Shown: piece by piece, positions 59,841-64,000 of the stretch
How the letters are laid out: each line of letters opens with the position of its first letter
Numbering within the stretch: the first letter of the stretch is position 1
Made by a program: the position numbers and the translations under genes
Origin: Sordaria brevicollis
Lineage: Eukaryota > Ascomycota > Sordariomycetes > Sordariales > Sordariaceae
Length of the DNA: 64,000 nt
Assembly: GCA_033439795.1 (NCBI GenBank)
Contig: JAUTDP010000002.1
Location: 3,968,001 to 4,032,000, forward strand
Direction: 5' to 3'
The notes under the pieces: generated by a model
Seen by the model: only the letters and a program-made list of their open reading frames with translations
Database searches by the model: none
What the model was told of the DNA's origin: nothing

Positions 59841-61730
59841 GTAGAGGTTTGCCGGGGCATGTGCTTCTGACGCGGTTAGAAACCGTGGTGATCCGGCTTG
59901 TTCTTTTGACTGAACAAATAATTATGGCATACTTGCACGGAGTTTAGGCTGGGGTTGCGACAAAGAGTTGGTTTCTGGTTATTGGCTTTTCTTTCTCTCC
60001 TTGGGCGCGTACGGTTTGGGAATACAGCGGACTCGGAATGGCGATAGACTTAACTTATGCATGAGCATACTTGTTGGAAGGCGAAAGATGGATTGGCGGC
60101 GCCCAATACGTTACTACCATCTATATAGAATCTGATACCCCCTCCTCACAATGGACAATACCGAGCACATAACTCTTCTTTTAAAAACAATACACAAAAA
60201 AAGATCTCTGCTAGCTGTTGATGTTGTCCATACATGAGTAATACTCGAAACTCCCATGGTCCAAGGCCAGAAACAATGTTCTAAAATGGTCTAACAAGTT
60301 GATGCCATGTGATGAGATGCGATGTGACAGCAGTGTAACCCGGCCATGTCGCGGCTTGCGACAAGTCAAACGAAACGGCAGGCGCGCCGCTGGAATTGGA
60401 TATGGAGGACAGCTTCGGGTCACAATGTCCTACCGGTGCCCTACCGTGTTTGAACAGGAGTCATGTTTTGAGCTATCCCGTCCTACGTCATTTGAGACAG
60501 ATTCGCATCGCCTCCAAGCCAAGGCTATGGTGGTATTTTCGATAATCGCGCTCATCTCTTTCCCATCCTTCATATAATGATTTACCTTGGAGAAACACCG
60601 AAAAAATCAATCAGCAAATTTGTGGCTTTCGCACGTTGAGAAAGCGACAATCAAATACTTCATATCGAGTGTGAGAATACGATGATCATGAAAAAAAAGT
60701 GGACAGAAAAACACCAAGATTTTTCAAATCTCTACCCCGCCACAAATCTTCGTGGAGATAGGTAAGGGTACACTAGAGGGGAACACGATGGGGGGAGAAC
60801 ATGCAGTTCAGCGGTTCAAGCAGTCCAGAACCGCATGTTCAGCTGGGTTGGGGAGCACAATGCCCCACGGCCAAGACATACGTCATACCATTTTTGCGAT
60901 GATCCGCGCAGGGATAGATGGACTTTGTTGATTGTTCGGCTTCAGATTGAAGTTTATCTCGCGGTGTCTTCCGTGTAAGAGTTCACCAATCATGATGAGG
61001 TATGGAATCGCATTGCAGAGTTCAATGGGTGCAATAGAGCATCCCATTCAGTTGTCTTCCACTCCCGTCCTAGTTTTCTTTTTTATCCCTCTCTGCCGGG
61101 CAGTGCTGCACATGGATGCACATGGCCCATTTCAGCCCGTGTCTCGCTGCACCGATGCTGCACTGTCGCAAGAGGCGTTCCACTTATGGCGGCCGATTGG
61201 CCAATGGTTGAGTCGGTTGCATCTCCAAGTCTTTCTCCAAGATCCACCTTGTGCACTGGAAACTCCACCGCCCAGCTTGCTTGGGGGTTTGTGAAGAGGG
61301 GGAGGGCCCGGGGATTGCTGGGGAAAGGAGGAGCGCGACTGCTGCGAGGTTAGGCCAAAAAGGTTCCCTCCTCTACAGGGTCTGGATGACTTCATCCTCC
61401 TTGTTCTCCTGCGCGCCGACTCAGCTGCTCACCCACTTATGCACAGGGTTGGGACGAACACCTCAGCCTGTTGAACCCAACCGCTTGGAATTCGGTTTAA
61501 ACCCTTCCCTGCCCCTTTCTTGTGCGTGAATCTTTTTTAGACCGAGTACATACTTTTAGCAGAAGTCTTCCCTCTTTCCAATTATAAAAGGGAGTTTCTG
61601 CGACAGTATACCTTAACACCACAATCGACAAACCAACCCCAGTAACATCATTCGAGGTGTAGAGCAGACATTTACACATCCTCAACTTGACTCGCGACAA
61701 GAACAAACTGTTTTTTAAACAGCGCAAATC
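59841..61730. other. Intergenic region between the arrestin-like and SLM-type genes
   Basis: No supported gene. A short hairpin (GCGGTTC..GAACCGC) lies near 60811-60834. The last 400 bases are the promoter of the SLM-type gene. Confidence 0.55.
61583..61590 (+). promoter_or_regulatory. TATA box candidate of the SLM-type gene
   Basis: TATAAAAG lies 141 bases upstream of the ATG at 61731, a plausible distance for a fungal leader of about 100 bases. Confidence 0.5.
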
Positions 61731-63378
61731 ATGTCCGCCAACGCCTCGGCAGTGCCTTCGAGGCAAACAACAATGAACAGCAGCGCCAGCGATGACTTGG
61801 CCATTCCCGAATTCGATCCCAACTCCGTACGCCTCCAGCCCCCCTCCTCGCTAGACCATGCGGGCCTACAAATACACGGCGAATGCCACTAACACAATTC
61901 TACATCAGACTGCCGGTATTCTCGTCCAGCGTCTCCGGGCATGGAAGCACGCGGTCGCCTACCTCGAAGACTATGTCGAGGCCATCGAAAAGATTCACCA
62001 CTCTCAGGCCAAGGAATATGAGAAGGTCTTGAAGGTGAGAGAGCCCGCTGCCAGCATCCAGCCCCTTTTTGCGGCGCTTCGTGAATACTTACACCGTTCG
62101 GTAGACCATTTCCCACCCCTTGAGGGAAGGGGACCACTTCTCCCAGGCAGCTACCGGTGTCACCGGTATCGCGACCATGTTCGAGGTTCTGCGTGCCAAC
62201 ACCCAGGGTATGATCAACAGCAACATAACGACACAGAAGAGACTCAAGGAGACTGTGCTCCTCGACCTGAAGAACCTGCACAACGAGATCAAGGACTATT
62301 CCAAGAGACTTGCTCACAGCCTGAATAAGGGTGCTAAGGCGGTTGAGAAGTCCCGCAACACCACTCAGAAGCATATCGAGTTGCTCGGCCAGCACGTTGC
62401 CTCCTTCGGCGCAAGTGGTGCTGAGCTCACTCCAACCGATGATCCGTACGTTCTTTACCAAGGTGTCATCTACCGCCTCAACCACCAGATCTTAGACGAG
62501 AACAACCATCGCGTCGAACTTATCACTGCCCAAGCACAGTTCAAGGATTTCGAGGCCAAGGTTGTTGGCCTGATCCAGAAGGCCATGCATGACTTGAACG
62601 CGCTCGCCGGTGGCCATGCGGAGCACATCCGAAATCTCTACGCCGATGTACTCTCCACCTCCCAGAGGATTGCGCCCGACTTTGAATGGAATGAGTTCCG
62701 CGCTCGTAGGGCCGACGTTCTCGTTGACGAGAACGAACCGCCTCGTGAACTCGCCCATTTGCTCCCCGTTGTTCCGAACAGCAACCACCCCGCTACCAAG
62801 GCGCTCATCCAGGGTTCGCTCGACCGCAAGTCTCGTAACAAGCTCTCGTGGGGCTACAGCACCAGCTACTACGTCGTTACGCCCGCCAGGTATCTGCACG
62901 AGTTTAAGAGCAACGATAATCTGAGCAAGGACCCTCAGCCCGAACTTAGCATCTACTTGCCGGATGCCATCATCGGCGCCCCCAACGGCGAGAAGTTCCA
63001 TGTCAAGGGCAAGGACAAGTCCAAGGGCCTTACCAGCAAGCTTGCGGGGACCTCCGAGTTGCACTTCAAGGCCCACAGTACCGCGGAAGCCCAGAAGTGG
63101 TTCGATGTCATTAGGAATGTCACCGGCGCTCTCGGCCCTGGCGTTGCCACGCCCCTCACCACTCCTACTCCTGACTCGGAGAACAAGCAGCTCGAGGCCG
63201 CGACTAACAACCTGACCTTGAACGAAGCCCAGACTCTGCCGCCTCAGGACAATGGTGTGGTTGCCAGCCCGACGAACATCTCGCCTGTTGACGCCAAGGT
63301 TCCGGCTGCCGCCGCTCCTCCTTCTTACGCCGGTGATATGAAGGCGCCGGTTGCTGCCCCCGCTGCCGCCCCCGCCCC

Positions 63379-63411
<33 letters not shown>

Positions 63412-63451
63412 GGCTGCCGCGGCTCCGGAGAAGGGTGCTGTGCCTAACTAG
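61731..63451 (+). CDS. slm1: SLM1/2-type BAR-PH protein (PI(4,5)P2 and TORC2 cortex effector)
   Basis: Yeast Slm1/2 bind PI(4,5)P2 at eisosomes and recruit TORC2 to the plasma membrane. Exons are 61731-61826, 61909-62034 and 62105-63451, giving 522 aa; all junctions are phase 0 and restore PNS/TAGILVQRL and KVLK/TISHPLREGDHFSQ. A BAR-like helical region spans about 33-290. The PH domain spans about 305-415 (LIQGSLDRKSR, YYVVTPARYLHEF, then AEAQKWFDVIRNV). The C-terminal tail is Pro/Ala-rich with an alanine run encoded by GCT repeats (near 63380-63412). The start is the first ATG after the TATA box, in context AATCATGTCC. Confidence 0.93.
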
Positions 63452-64000
63452 GAGAATGGCAGCAGCCCATCCCATTCTGTTACAAGTCAGATCCGAACGA
63501 CTATGATGATGATGAGAACCGAGACAAAAAGAAACAAGAAGAACTGATGTGTTGAAGCAAACAAGCACCTTACTAAGGAACTGAGAACGAGCACGCTTGC
63601 CGATATTGAATTGGTTAGTTGGTTTGGTTGATACGAATTGGTTTTGGTTAGCACGAGACTTCGTTTATACCCCCTTCTTATACCCCACTTTATTTATACT
63701 ACCTTAGCTTGATATCAATACCGAGTCATGTTAAGTCGTGAATTTCATACGTTTCTGAAGACCTTCTGTTCACCACCCTTGATTGGAATGGGTAGTTTAC
63801 CATTATCCCCTTGGAAGTCCCTGGTCCTTCGTTGCATCCCTTCATAATTTTGACGCAACCTTGACTGAGAAAAACGTACATGTGCTAGCTAGTCCTGCCT
63901 GGCTTTACGAGCGGTAGCTCTGAACTGGGGCCATGATGCAACAACACCTTCTTCCTTGACAAGATGTCTTCTGAAGTAAGCGCTTTACATAGACGTTACA
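63452..64000. other. 3' flank of the SLM-type gene, end of window
   Basis: A GATGAT run lies near 63502-63513. Nothing coding was recognised before the window ends. Confidence 0.6.

Overview
The window is nuclear DNA of a filamentous ascomycete, most likely Neurospora or a close relative. Three things point there. Genes carry short introns of about 57-126 nt with GTNNGT donors and CTRAC-type branch points. The proteins are ascomycete housekeeping types. Two large AT-rich blocks have almost no CpA/TpG, are full of TAA/TAG and TpA, and keep their CpG; this is the footprint of repeat-induced point mutation (RIP). I ran no database search, so the species is an inference.

Layout. 1-6230 is RIP-degraded repeat DNA with a less mutated island near 4010-4210. 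6231-13419 is gene-poor and holds one uncertain multi-exon minus-strand gene (7374-8329). 13425-19432 is a complete but dead Ty1/copia LTR retrotransposon: 169-bp LTRs, 5-bp target duplication CAATG, integrase and reverse-transcriptase remains in copia order, and an antisense intron-bearing tRNA-like sequence near its 3' end. From 19438 onward the DNA is ordinary euchromatin.

Genes from left to right: STE20-type PAK kinase (+, 21020-24242); mitochondrial short-chain dehydrogenase (-, 26948-28103); ARID/RFX/zinc-finger RSC9-like chromatin subunit (-, 35510-38738); unrecognised three-exon gene (+, 39860-41375); MsrB methionine sulfoxide reductase (-, 42167-42876); Age2/SMAP-type ArfGAP (+, 43763-45589); Sft1/Bet1-type SNARE (-, 46719-47086); SYLF-SH3 actin-patch protein (+, 48389-49819); arrestin-like HECT ubiquitin-ligase adaptor of the CreD/ApyA type (+, 57831-59840); SLM-type BAR/PH protein (+, 61731-63451). 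Several deal with polarity, membrane traffic and the cortex (PAK, ArfGAP, SNARE, SYLF-SH3, arrestin, SLM), but each has its own promoter and nothing shows co-regulation. Divergent pairs share upstream DNA at 38739-39859, 42877-43762 and 47087-48388.

The intergenic DNA holds three small non-autonomous DNA transposons that can be delimited to the base: a 179-bp TA-flanked element (34099-34277), a 358-bp TA-flanked element (52917-53274) and a 569-bp element with 70-bp inverted ends, a 9-bp target duplication and an internal array of ten 16-bp repeats (56723-57291). I found no convincing new enzymatic or defence system. The most unusual items are the tRNA-like sequence inside the retroelement, the minisatellite-bearing MULE-like element and the unassigned genes at 7.4-8.3 kb and 39.9-41.4 kb.
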